64,000 nt of DNA, from contig OZ005655.1 in assembly GCA_963930645.1 (NCBI GenBank), forward strand, positions 133,799,626-133,863,625, given 5' to 3'. Within the stretch, counting starts at the first letter, position 1, and every line of letters begins with the position of its first letter. The notes below the pieces were generated by a model, which did not search any database, was not told where the DNA came from, and was given only the letters and a program-made list of their open reading frames with translations. Position numbers and translations under genes: made by a program. This stretch comes from Salticus scenicus (Eukaryota > Arthropoda > Arachnida > Araneae > Salticidae). Shown piece by piece: positions 47,482 through 59,228 of this stretch.

Positions 47482-48109
47482 AATATCATTTTAAAGTTTT
47501 GTTTTAAGCTTGGCAAGACACCGAATGAAACTCATGCAATGCTGGTACATGTTTATGAAGATCAAGCACTGTCCATGAAGTGTGTGTACGAGTGGTTCGC
47601 CCCGTTTTTGAGAAGGTCGGGAAAGTGTTTCTGACAACACCATAGCGAAAGACTGGCGACCTCCGTCAGTGACAAAAACATGGAGAAAGTGAGGAAATTA
47701 ATCACGAAAGATCGTCAATTATCTGTGCTCATGATAGCTGATGAACTGCAGATTAACCGTGAATCCGTGAGACAAATCGTTACCAAGAATTTAGGGATGA
47801 GAAAAACGTGTTGTCGTCTTGTGCCACATCATTGGACTGCCGATCAGAAGCAGGCACATTTAGAGGGTGGTGCAAACTGAACATCCACCATACTCGCCAG
47901 ATCTTAATCCTCCAGACTTATTTCTATTCCCTCGACTCAAGCTCGCTTTGAAAGGAAAGAGATTTGACGATATTTCTGACATCCAACGAAACGTGACGAT
48001 GCTTTTGAACACCATCCCAAAAGAAGACTTCTTGCAAAGTTTCCAAGACATGTATAGCAAATCTCAGCGGTGCATAGTTACGGGAGTTGACTATTTCAAA
48101 GGACAGTAA
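47482..48109 (+). pseudogene. Mariner transposase pseudogene lacking its catalytic core
   Basis: The N-terminal helix-turn-helix half is readable: KFCFKLGKTPNETHAMLVHV, CVYEWFA, then after a frame disturbance (47600-47645) LATSVSDKNMEKVRKLITKD, IADELQINRESVRQIV, LGMRKTCCRLVPHHW and DQKQAHL. The frame then jumps near 47862 directly to HPPYSPDLNPPDLFLFPRLK, the last catalytic block, and on to RCIVTGVDYFKGQ with TAA at 48107-48109. The first two catalytic Asp and roughly 130-150 residues between are deleted. Only the Asp of YSPDL remains. The order matches mariner (D,D34D) transposases such as those in SETMAR-type proteins. Confidence 0.88.
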
Positions 48110-48183
48110 GACAACTTTCGTTAATTTTTCATCTACGTTAATGCTACAGGACTATTCACCGAACTTTATTGTCTGAGGTTGTA

Positions 48184-49036
48184 TTTATAAACAACATGTT
48201 GAAAAATTATTTTTTATCTTTTACGAGGGGTGGGGATATCACCTGAGCTAGGGCGCTGCTATGTTCCAAATTTGCACCGTTTACTCAAAAGCAATATCTT
48301 TATTTTATTTTATATTACTTTTACTTTTATTTGTTATAAATTTATTGTTATTTTTTGTTATGTATAAGTGTACCAAACTTGGTGTGTGATATATTAATGA
48401 TATGAAAAAGCACCAATCATGTGTATGTGAAAGAGATATTATAAAACAATTTGCTTTTTCATTTGAATGTATGTCAGGTTTCAAGAGGCTCTGCTCTTAT
48501 TCACTTTCTGTGATTTTTCAGATAGCTTTCTCTTACCATCTAATGGTTCAAATTGCTCCAAGTATCTTACGTAAAACATGTCTTGCATAAAGCTATATTG
48601 ATTAAATTTCTTTGACACATTAACTTACAGTTGGCATATTTATAAAAAATTATATAAAATAATGTTTGGAGCTACAGCAACGCTTTCTCGTCTCTTACAT
48701 TGCAAAGATTTTGAAAATATTTTTAAGTTTTAGTCACAGGATACTGGCTTTTCTTTTTTTTCCCCTTCTTTATTTTTTCTTTTCAATATATTATAATGGA
48801 AATTGTGTAAATATGGGCACCCTCTTTTTTTTTTTTTTTTTACTTAAGATTACTTTAATTTTAAAGAACTGTACGTTTCTGGGTATTATTAGCAACTGTA
48901 ATAAATTTATTAAATAATAGAAAGCAAAATAATGATTAATATAAATTATTTACAAAAATCTTTTAAAAATGCCCCAAAGTGGGGTGCAAACAGGGGTCCT
49001 TTCCAGAGAAAATTCACAAAAGGTACTTTAAAATGT
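48184..49036. other. A+T-rich sequence, nothing recognised
   Basis: Poly-T at 48825-48841. No gene or repeat recognised. Confidence 0.5.
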
Positions 49037-49049
49037 TTTAAAAACATAA

Positions 49050-49640
49050 TAAAACAATACAAAAAGTAGATAATTTATTTGTTATAGGAAAAAAATATTT
49101 AAAGAATGTGCTGACGTAACTGGCTCTTTCAAAACCGGCACAATATAAAATTGTGTATGAATTTGGAACATAACACTTTGTACCACTCTTCTCTGCGAAT
49201 TTATTCAGCGAACATTCCATTACAAAAGATGTAAGTTGCCTCGCTCGAATTTATTCTATCCCCGTCGTTGATATTCAGGTTTATATCATCATCGTTGTTG
49301 ATAAGGGAAGGGTGACAGTAGTCTGCTATGTTTGATGATGAATCATAGCGTTTAATGGATCGACTTTTTTTTTTCTTTGAAGGTCTTTGGTCTTCGCACC
49401 CTTGGCCGGTCTTTTACCTCACCGGACTCTGCTATCTTACCCCAAAAAAACTCAAGGATGTCTTCTTGTGAGCACTTTTCTCAATCGACTTAATCAATTG
49501 GTCCTTGTATGGTCAACAAATATGAGGCTGAACCTTGCTTCTCTGCGTTTACGAGTAGTAGTTCTCTTCTCAATGTTAGGAACAGGAGATATATAGATCG
49601 GAGAAGCTGCATTTGAATTTCCTGGAGTTCATATTTACTC
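49050..49640 (-). pseudogene. C-terminal remains of a pogo/Tigger (jerky-type) transposase
   Basis: On the minus strand, from about 49625 down: SNAASPIYISPVPNIEKRTT then TRKRREARFSLIF, similar in style to the Pro/Ser/basic region that follows the DDE domain in pogo/Tigger/jerky proteins. After stops comes SQEDILEFFWGKIAESGEVK with DRPRVRRPK, a charged linker. Near 49220-49100 is CSLNKFAEKSGTKCYVPNSY then TILYCAGFERASYV, which lines up with a C-terminal Cys-rich finger (WYxCxxCxxWxHxxC) with most ligands lost. Several stops and frame changes. The DDE domain itself is not seen upstream. Assignment is by pattern memory only. Confidence 0.4.
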
Positions 49641-50098
49641 CAAGAAAGGGTGCTTATATTTACACGAACCTTACCTAAAAGAGATGTCCTCTATCACATA
49701 TAACCTAAAGGCGTGCGTGATCAAAAGCAAGCTTCTAAAACTAGCTTAGTATCTTCGTTTTCAGGATATTACTGTAAAATTATTTTAAACTAACCATAAG
49801 AACATTAATAGAAGGCGATTTCAAATACCTGGGGAAGGTTGACAGTCCAGAACAAACACCAATTCACGCAATAACTCACACTGCATCCACACTACTTGAA
49901 GGAATGGTTCCAACTGTTCTTCAGTATCTTATATTAACAAGTGGTACGATCTACAGTCCTTGCAGACATACTTCAATGCCTCCCATAGCCACTTATAGAG
50001 GGGTACCCATATTTTCAACCATGCCCGTTTTTACACCTTCTACCCTATATTTTTATAAAAATAAATACACAGAAATTCTATATTAACAAAGTATCGAT
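49641..50098. other. Unassigned, less A+T-rich segment with an open plus frame
   Basis: A plus-strand frame open from about 49817 to 50086 (about 87 codons, including GMVPTVLQYLILTSGTIY) has mixed composition but no domain I know. It may belong to the same decayed element as the minus-strand transposase remains. Confidence 0.3.
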
Positions 50099-50839
50099 TT
50101 CGCCGCCGCAACGAGTGCAATTAGTGAATCACAATTATGCATTATGATATACTTGTTCTAAAATATTAATTTTTTGACAAATTTTTCGCTTTTAACAAAA
50201 ATCGATTTTAACAGAATTTTACAAAACATTTGGCAAAACATCAAAAAAGCCTGAAACGTAAAATGCATACGTATATTTTTTGCTGAGATATGTGTATTTT
50301 TAGTGAATACTTTTTTACTGCGCAGCAGATAAAAATTTTTTACTACATGGTTGAAAGCTAGATATATTGGAAAATTTAACATGAAAAGTGCATTTGAATG
50401 TATAAAAAGAAAAATAACCAAATTATAGACAATGGAATAACTTAGATTTTATATTATTCCCAAAATTAAAATTTCTTCTTTTTTTTTTTCACATGCCATG
50501 TATTTAATTTAGAGATTCAATAATTTCATCCGCATTTCATTAAATAATAATAATGATAATAATAAAAATAAATAAACTTATGGGCTTTTAACTCAATATA
50601 ATTTTGTATATTTACTAAGAATAGTGAGATCTTAAAGGTTATTTAATTAAAGAAAATAAATAAATAACAGAATTTTTGCATTGTGGATGAAATAATTGGA
50701 TTTCCAAATTAAATATGTGGAATGTAAAAAATCCTTATGAAATTTCTTAATTCTACAACTCATTAGATTCTTAAAAATAATTTTTGTTTTTTAATATACT
50801 ATCTTTCTCAAGTAAATAAACAAAAAAGAAATCTGAACA
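50099..50839. other. A+T-rich sequence, nothing recognised
   Basis: No gene or repeat recognised. Confidence 0.5.
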
Positions 50840-51330
50840 TACATTTAAATATAAAATAAATTTCGAGATGTCAATTTCATTTTTAAATAATTGGTAAAAA
50901 ATACAATGTCTTACTTTATCGATTTAAAAATTTGTTACATTGAAAATAATAATACAGTTTAATGAAATAAAATGTCATTATATATAATACAGGCACATTC
51001 AATAAGTTTCAGATTTTTGTATGAAAAGAATTCAAAGATATATAACGCAAAAGAAAAAGGAAATTATTAATCACCACATGAGATTTCAGTGTGAATAGAA
51101 TGTAACATTCTTTTCTGACGAATCACAAACAAGTGTTAAAGAATAAATGATATTGACAACGAATTATTGCTAAAATTACTAGATAACAGATAAAGCTTTA
51201 TATAAAGGATACTATTTCTTTAAAATGGGAAGTCTATTATAATGCGCTGGACAAAAAAAAAAAAAAAAAACAGAATAGAGAATAAAAAATATATTATTAT
51301 TTTTCTGATTTTATTTCCTTTAAGAAAAAA
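50840..51330 (+). repeat. Dispersed segment A, copy 2
   Basis: Best match to 60110-60610: ATACAATGTCTTA, TTTGTTACATTGAAAATAAT, GAAAAGAATTCAAAG, GGAAATTATTAATCACCA, AGATAAAGCTTTATATAAAG and TTTCTTTAAAATGGGAAGT, with the same order and spacing. Confidence 0.65.
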
Positions 51331-52039
51331 TAACATCCGTTAACTCTTATGAAATTACTTATTCATATATTTCATTATATTAAATAAAAATAATACTATA
51401 TTAAATCTTTGATAATAATAAAAAAAAATATATTAATATAAAAGTATTTTAAAATATTGAGCAGATGTTTATGAGGTAAAAATTAAACGATATTTTATAC
51501 ACAATATTTATTAATATTATTCTATAGAATATACTTTTTTTCATGTTGGATTAATTGTGCCTCAGTATTTACAGTTTATTCAATAATAATTAAATAATAA
51601 TAATGTACATTATTTAATACATTTTCATAATCCATTGTGTATTTTTCGTCACTGTGGAAAATAATTGCGTTAACTGCATATTACTTTGAATTTCGTGGAC
51701 AATTACTATTGCTGTGTTTTTGCAGGAATATAAATTTCAAAATCTTTATATGAACTGATAAATAATTTCTTGTATTTATTTTTGAATAGTAATAAAAATA
51801 ACTAGTAAATAGAAGAAATAGAAAAAATTGCAAAATAGGCTATCTAAAATCAGAATGCCTTTAAAAAAAATCTGGAGTGACTCCACTCGACTTTCGGAAC
51901 ATTGAGTAATTAACAGTTTTGTAGATAAAGTAAAGAAAGAGGAGTTGTTAAACAAACAAGAGAGAAAACCATAATAGAGTGTTTGAGTATTTTTCTCCAT
52001 ATATTGCACGATGTTTTATTTAACGCTACTGAACTTTGA
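51331..52039. other. A+T-rich sequence, nothing recognised
   Basis: No gene or repeat recognised. Confidence 0.5.
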
Positions 52040-52720
52040 GCCAATAGATCATAATGATAAAGAATTTTTCGTTGTGTCCCTGTAAAAACCTATAAATGCT
52101 AGATTCACCAAAATGCTTATAGTTAGTGCAACATTGATTTATAATATTCATATAAACTTTCAGCTGAATTGAATAAGGCGTTTAGATGATATCGCACTTA
52201 TAAAAATTTGGTCCCATAGTCCATAATGATAAAGAATTTTTCTTTGTGTCCCTGTAAAAAAACTGTAAATGCTAAATTCACCAAAATCTATACAGTTAGT
52301 GCAACTGTAACCTATAACATGTGTACAAATTCTTTTCTCAGATTAATAAGGCGTTTAGACGCTATCACACTTTAAAAAATTTGGCCCCATAGGCCATAAT
52401 GGTAAATAATTTTTCTTTGTGCCCCTGTAAAAAAATGTAAGTGCTAAATTCACCAAAATCTATACAGTTCGTGCAATTGTGATCTATAACATGCGTACAA
52501 GTTTTTTGCTCAGATTAATAAAGCGTTTAGACGCTATCGGACTTTTAAAAATTTGGCCCCATCGGTCATAATGATAAACAAGTTTTCCTGGTGTCCCTGC
52601 AAAAAAACTATAAGTGCTAGATTCACCAAAATCAATAGGGTTTGTACTATAGTGACATACAATATACATACCAACTTTCAGCTTATTCGAACAAAGCATT
52701 TAGACGATAGCGTGTTCACG
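52040..52720 (+). repeat. Repeat F array, locus 2: four 172-bp units
   Basis: The block GTGTCCCTGTAAAAA recurs at 52074, 52246, 52419 (as GTGCCCC) and 52591, spacing 172-173 bp. Each unit carries CATAATGATAAAGAATTTTT, TGCTAGATTCACCAAAAT, a GTGCAA...CTATAACATG block and GGCGTTTAGACGCTATC. Confidence 0.9.
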
Positions 52721-52847
52721 CACAGACATACACACATACACACATACATACACACACACATACACACACATACACACAGACATACACACACATACACACA
52801 TACATACATACACACACAGAGACATACACACACATATACATACATCA
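52721..52847. repeat. (CA)n/(CATA)n tail of the repeat F array
   Basis: About 120 bases of ACAC and CATACA repeats directly after the last F unit. The F locus at 28 kb ends in the same kind of tail. A further 80 bases ending TTTTGACATGATTACAATAC complete the repeat. Confidence 0.9.
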
Positions 52848-52925
52848 TGGTAAAAATAGCGAGAACGGACTCAGAAGACCTGGAAACGTATAGAACCATC
52901 AAAATCCCAAATTCGGATTTTTGAC

Positions 52926-55185
52926 ATGATTACAATACTTTCCTCACAGTAGTGTTCGGAATATAAAAATTTACTTACAAATAACTACGCTTTTTGGTAG
53001 ACCCATTACATAAAAATATAGTTAACGCTGTAAAAATATTGTTACTTAAATAAAAGAATAACAAATCAGAATTAATGTTTTTACAAAAAGTTTATTTTGC
53101 AAGGGAAAAAAAACAAATTAAAAATAAAAATAAAAAAAATACTTTTTTAAAAATATTTCTTTATTTAATTATCGATTTTGTTTTTGACTTATAAAGCATA
53201 ATTTGTTAAAATATAAATTAAATTTATTTTTCGTCTTTTTTTCCTGCAAAAAGGAATTTTTAAGGTATATGATACTATTAACTTATCAAAATCTCTGCAT
53301 TTCTTAAGTGTAACGTAGAGTAATATATTATTTTTTCGGTGTTGCATATGCTCCTAATTTATGAGGTGTTTTCATTGAGTGGTTCACTACCCTATAAAAA
53401 CAAAATTCACTGTATATTTCATTTTGTATTAAAATAAAAAAACCCTATTGTGCCTACGTATAAAAGAATCATCAACTGGCACGTCATTTTGTCCAGCGTA
53501 GCATCATACCATAATTTATTCTAAATATTTTTAATAGTATACAAAACTTTGACTTACAGTTTTTCGATTGATTATTTTAGTGCTCTATTACAGTTCAGAA
53601 ACTGCAAAGCCAGAGTTAAGGAATTCTTTGGCATTTTTATGTATTTGTTTTGAGCTATCTTACTAATTTTATTAATATATATATGAATAAATAAAGATTA
53701 TACCACAATGTTTTGCATTAATATTTGGTGTATTATACTCTGAAGTTTTTATTAAATATAAGAAATCTAATGTACATAATATTTTTTTAATAATAAATTT
53801 AAATAAGCTTAAAGTGTTTGTACAGTTAACGAGAAAATTATGTTATATTTTCTGGTTTTTGCTAACTGGGATTAGTATTATGTATGTATATATATAATAT
53901 TGTCATAAATACCTAATCATAAATTATCATAATTTTAACATTAAAATGTGAATAAATTCTTAGTTTCTAAAAATTATCAAATCATGTTGACATGATACAA
54001 CATTGTAAAGTTTAGCCAGCTTTACCATATATACTTTTCTTCCAGCTGGACAAAAATAAGAAAATACCATGCTATTAGCAAAATAAAAATAGAATAATAA
54101 AACTAAACTACACATAAGTTTTACACACACATAAGTCTACACATAAGTCTACACATAAAGCAATAATCCCTAAAAAAAAAGAACATACTTCTGTGTTACA
54201 CAACTTAAATAAACAAATGAATAAGAGTATAAGTAAAACCATAAACTATTCTATCTGTAAAAAATTGTTCATTGCTACAAACTATATACAACACAGTAAC
54301 TAATTTCCAAACTATTTTTTTTTTTTTACGATATGAGAGTAAAAAGAAAAGCAGTATTTCCATGTGTACACATACACACATTTGTGTGTGTGTGTGTGTT
54401 TAATCCTTTGACAGTAAATTACTTTCTGTATTTATGCTGTGCTTTATTATAAGGTGAAATATTTTGCATGAACACATATTTCATATGTACAGTCATCATT
54501 ATTAACATGCGTATTAGAATATAAATTACGTAAATATTTGCTTTTATTAATTCTAGTCAATTTCATTAAGCTATTGTCGCTTAAATTGTAAATAAATATT
54601 TTAGTAAAATTCGTCTGAAATATGGAATGTTATATTACAGTAGTTATAAAATGACATTTTCTTACCTATTATTATTTAATATATTATTTAATTAACTTGG
54701 AGATAAGTATTTCTTATTAACAAACAATTTTATGTTTTATTTGGAAAATCTATACATTTTTCCTTCCTTGTCCTTCTTCAAAAATTTCTATAAATTTCTA
54801 AGTATTAATTTTGAAATATGAATACCTGCAGATAAAAGTAATTATAACTTAAATGATACTATCCCATAGTTTTATTGCATTTTTTTTTTATGTACTATCA
54901 TGATATTTTACCAATTGAGTGTTTACGCTTGCCCGTGTGTACAGGATATGGGGCGTACAGGATATGGGGATGTAATTGTGATAAGTATATAACGCATATG
55001 TTTATATAATTTATGTTGATTAAATTTCATTACATTTATTTTTATAGTTATAAATAATTTAATCTAAGTATAGTGAGGTTTAAACAATGCTTAAAAGAAC
55101 TTTGCTGTTTATATATACATATACATATATATATTTAAAAATAAAAGGAATTAAAAAAAAAAAAAAAAAAAAAAAAAAGCTTTAT
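52926..55185. other. A+T-rich sequence with microsatellites
   Basis: Short direct repeats ATAAGTCTACAC (54131-54158), a (CA)n/(GT)n pair (about 54368-54400), a 16-bp direct repeat GTACAGGATATGGGG (about 54939-54970), and poly-A (about 55152-55178). No gene recognised. Confidence 0.5.
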
Positions 55186-55239
55186 TGATTTTTATTTTTT
55201 AATTTGTATTATTAAGATTATTTTGTAAGGTAGGAAGCA

Positions 55240-56100
55240 GTTTCTCAGAGTAAGCGTTTCGTAAGAGACGTCGAAGCGTTTCGATCGTCGAATAGAGACG
55301 TAGAAATATGTTTACAAAATTTATAAAGTCAAAGATATGATAACAACAGTTCTACTCGTTAATTCTACATCGAAGCTGTTTGATATATTTTCTATCATAA
55401 CTTTTTTCCAGAGTACCAAATTATTAAAACCTTAATTATATTTTCAAATGTTACGTCAGTATGCCGTCACATTCGATCATCGATAGACTTCGATGTGTTC
55501 GTAGTAGGACCCTTAGAGTCACAAAACTTTCTTTAGAGTTTTATTTTGCTTACTAAAGTACTCTAGTAAGAAGCTGCGAATTCAAAAAGGATATCTTTCA
55601 TATTTTACGTGATTAGCTAAATAAGTGAGTTTTGGTATAAGCATGTAGAAAACAGGGTTGCATGGAATATTGAAATTAGCTAACGTATAAATAAATTATG
55701 GTATTGTGCTCGCGGTGGAGTAGGTGTGATGGAGCGGGTGAAGGAGCTTCTATTTTGAAGTATATTTTGGCCACGAGTGCGTCTGTTGATTCACCAGTTT
55801 GAGAGATCACCAATCTAATCGTCAGTTTCCATCATATATGGGTAATATAGTATTGTTTATTGTTTCATGGTGAAATTATTCAGCTCCTATTTTTATTAGC
55901 TAACGAAAGTATCTAGCATTTATAATTATACGAGGAAGTTAGAGTATTTATGTGCTTTCAAAAGTCATTTAGTAAAGTAGTCCCAGTCTCCCTTAATTGA
56001 AGTTTAGTTAAATATATTATTCAGTTTTATTATTTGACACTGCGATTTATTTACACTCACTACCTCATCAAATATGACGAAGGCAAAGAAGCCTCCGTCT
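55240..56100. other. Less A+T-rich, non-repetitive segment of unknown nature
   Basis: Richer in CG-containing words (for example AAGCGTTTCGTAAGAGACG and GTGCTCGCGGTGGAGTAGG) than the rest of the non-transposon DNA. No open frame over about 60 codons and no repeat match in the window. A host untranslated exon, regulatory block or decayed element are all possible. Confidence 0.3.
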
Positions 56101-56379
56101 TTACAATTTCATTTATTTAATTAAGATGCCCCTAAAAGGATAAAATTTATTTTTAAAAAATGTTTTATTGTATGAAGTTCCATTTATTACTTAACTTTTC
56201 TATATTTAGTTTTAAAATGACTTTATGCAACATTTTAAAAACAATATTGAAATATCACTTTAATTTAAATTTTATACAGACAAACACACACAAAAATAAA
56301 TAAATAATCTAAGCACATTATATATATATATATTAGTCGTAAGAAAATTTTAATCTTTTATCTTAAAATTAATTGATGA
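56101..56379. other. A+T-rich sequence, nothing recognised
   Basis: Contains a short (AT)n (about 56320-56333). No gene recognised. Confidence 0.5.
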
Positions 56380-56720
56380 TCCACACTCTAAAATATATCA
56401 GTATGATCTATGTAACGTCACTGAAATGAGACCAGACTGAAATAAGTGGAATATATCCAAAATGTCAATCACACCATTTATTATATACATATATATATAT
56501 ATATATATATAATATCAAATTGTGTTTTTAGCATTATTCCAAAGCATGAAAAATGAAGAAGCCAACTAACATTGTCTTTTCTGTCTCTTTAAGCATTACT
56601 AAGTGCTATATTAGAAAAAAAACTATACCTAAGATATTTTTATAAAGATAAATGAAATGTTTCCTAAAAAGAAATATTATATATTAAGATGCAAATATGC
56701 GAGATAATATTATCATGTGA
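56380..56720 (+). repeat. Dispersed segment C, copy 2
   Basis: Partner of 41640-42060. Interrupted by (AT)n at about 56487-56511. Confidence 0.6.
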
Positions 56721-56845
56721 TTTTAAAAAATGTATATCCGTAATCAGGTTGTTACAGTTCAGAATATTTAAATGAATTTGATATTCCTAAAAATATTTTA
56801 AGAGATTCAAAATTGTTAAGGTAAAAATAAATCTAATATGTGCAC

Positions 56846-56849
<4 letters not shown>

Positions 56850-56879
<30 letters not shown>
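56850..56879. repeat. Poly-A tract (~30 bases)
   Basis: Immediately precedes repeat E copy 2. Confidence 0.95.
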
Positions 56880-56881
<2 letters not shown>

Positions 56882-57477
56882 CGGAAATTGCTGTGTAGAC
56901 GCGCCATCTATTGAGCGACTGTTACCAAAAGTGGATAGGCATTAAATTATGTCAATGTGCATTTACATAAAAATTTATATGCATTTTTGTACTGTAGTTC
57001 CTGTGATATAGCTTTCCTTTAAATTACGGAAATCGCTGTGTAGCAGTGCCACCTGTTGGCCGATAAGCATTATGATTGAATCTGCATATTGCCTCATAAT
57101 GACATACTTACTTGTCAAGTTTGTTTTATTATACGTAATAGAATCTGAGATATTGCCTCCCCATACATTGCGGAATTCGCTAGATCGAAAGATTTATAGC
57201 AGCACCACCAGTTGAACGGTTGACACCAAAAGTTGATAGACACTAATTTAAGTCAAGTTGCATATACGTATAAATTTATATATAATTATGAGTGGTAGTT
57301 CTGGAGATCCAGTCGCCACAAAATTTTTTGTCACACACACAGACAGACATAAAAAAAAAAAAAAAAAAAAATCAAATCGCATTTTAGACCTTTCAAAACG
57401 TGTAAATCCGTCGAAAACCTAAATTCTAAAATTTTTACGGATTCAATACTTTCTTATATTGAATATAGAAGAAAGTA
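56880..57477 (+). repeat. Repeat E, copy 2, with internal repeats and 3' terminal hairpin
   Basis: Three diverged internal units (starting about 56880, 57026 and 57175) each hold a GCGGAAATTGCTGTGTAG-like start and a GCGCCATCT/GTGCCACCTGT/GCACCACCAG block. Then come a CACACAGACAGACAT run, poly-A, TCAAAACGTGTAAATCC and the terminal hairpin (57447-57459 with 57465-57477, one mismatch). Confidence 0.78.
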
Positions 57478-58580
57478 ATAATGAAAATGAAAGAGAACAG
57501 GAATTGTTTGTGAGGAGCTAGAGAAGAAATTAAATTTCCGTCGTTCAATGAATTCTGAGTTGGATTTTTTTTTCTTTCATATTTGTTGGTTGGGAGAATT
57601 GCTCTCCAACTTTTGGTGAATTGTAAGCTATATGGTCCGTAAGTTATAACGCTCAATTTAAGTTTTTGAAATACAAATAGTGTAAATACGAGTGAAATTA
57701 AACTGTATATTTATTTTTGTAAAAGATTGAGTTATTTCGGGCGAAATACGCTACAGAATTTTAAAAGCAGCCTATTTTGTACAACGACGTACGCTACACC
57801 CTGAACACAAACATCTCTGTATTCATGTTTAAAAAAAATTTTTTTAGTTTCCCATCGTACTGTAGGTAATGGAAACTATGATAGTCGTGAAATTTTTCAT
57901 ACTTAATCTTGTGACATTTTTATATATTTTAAAATATGCGAAATCATAAAATCACGAAAAAGATGCGGTGTCTGTAAGTTAGTCAATGTACTGTTAGTTT
58001 GTGGATTATATCTTAAGAATGAATTATGGATAATAATTTAGACCAGATTTAAAATAGTATTCGTTATGATAATTGCCAGAACCCTGATTTAAATGTTCTA
58101 ATTTGTAAACTTTGTAAATTTGTACAAAATTTAATTTTTTGTAATATAGCTGTAGGACAAAGCTTCACATGAATGTGCATTACGAAAATTATAGCATAAG
58201 TTAAATACAAAATTGATATCGATAAGATTAAGCAGCAAATCATTATAAGGTAAATGTGTTAAAGCAGGTGTAGGGTTTTCAAAATGGTGGATCATTTTAG
58301 TCTCTGACTAGAAAAAGCCATCAACAGAATTCTTCTATCTAAGCTTGATTAGAGTGTGTTCTACAGTAAGTATTTATAAAAGCAAATATATGATGGAGAA
58401 TTAAGTAAAGAATATCTATGCAAGGTAGATTTTAGTTGTAGCACTATTGCCTTTAGCATCTGAATATAATTTTAAATCTTCTATTTCTAAAAATTATAAT
58501 TTAAAGTAAAACAAATTCTTTATGTAAACTGTTTTGTAAAAAACTGAAAATATTGTGTTTCGATTGCTTAGTATTTTGTT
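57478..58580. other. A+T-rich sequence, nothing recognised
   Basis: No gene or repeat recognised. Confidence 0.5.
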
Positions 58581-58589
58581 TATTTTATC

Positions 58590-58612
58590 AAAAAAAAAAA
58601 AAAAAAAAAAAA
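58590..58612. repeat. Poly-A tract
   Basis: About 23 A, followed within 60 bases by a G/C-bearing stretch with the inverted pair ACCCAGTTGGGTT / AACCCAG (about 58683-58704). Confidence 0.9.
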
Positions 58613-58936
58613 GAAAGTCTTAGAAAATTTAAAAAAACCCCAAAAGTGGGATTTTTTTTTTAAACCAAACCCATTAGATCTGACCCAGTTGGGTTCAACC
58701 CAGCCAACCCTGAAATTATTTCGCATGACACATTTAATTTTTTTTTTCATATATATGTATTTATATATATAAGCAAAATGCCCAAGGATAAATGAAAATT
58801 GATCCCAAAGCACATGAGAGCCTTCTACAGGGGAGCTCCTCCATGTAGGGAATGAAATATGAGAAGTTTCTGATGAAACGTTGACTATTTAGCCAAAAAA
58901 CACGTTTCTAGCCCCCCAACTTCTCACAGACGAAAG

Positions 58937-59008
58937 CACGAATTAAATTAATAGAACGAATTAAATTAATGCAACGAATTTAATTAATGCAACGAATTTA
59001 ATTAATAC
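58937..59008 (+). repeat. 18-bp tandem repeat, four units
   Basis: AACGAATTAAATTAATGC and variants repeat four times (58937, 58955, 58973 and 58991). Just downstream (about 59061-59126) are two more short tandem pairs, ATATAATATAAAATAC and AAGAATATCAATAATGC. Confidence 0.92.
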
Positions 59009-59228
59009 AAAGCATAAAAAGGAATTAAATTCATAAATAAAGTACAAAAGTAAATACATCATATAATATAAAATACATATAATATAAAATGCAAGAATAT
59101 CAATAATGCAAGAATATCAATAAATACATACAAGGACAAACTTAAATAGTCAGTAGGAGGAGGAAAAATGACCTCCCCCCCTTCCTCCCCATAAAAAATA
59201 TAGAGCCTGCTTCGTCTGGTAGAGGCGC

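Larger units (their letters stand above)
47273..48181 (+). mobile_element. Mariner-type transposon with internal deletion
   Basis: TA at 47271-47272 and 48182-48183. Ends CAACCGCTGCCAATAAAGTT (left) and CAACCTCAGACAATAAAGTT (right, inward), both followed by CGGTGAAT. At 909 bp it is a few hundred bases shorter than a full mariner because the middle of the transposase gene is gone. Confidence 0.92.

Noticed and set aside
52040..52720. Regular 172-bp repeats considered as CRISPR or other spacer array
   Set aside because: Units are contiguous and diverged along their whole length with no constant-repeat/variable-spacer pattern, and the sequence is clearly eukaryotic.
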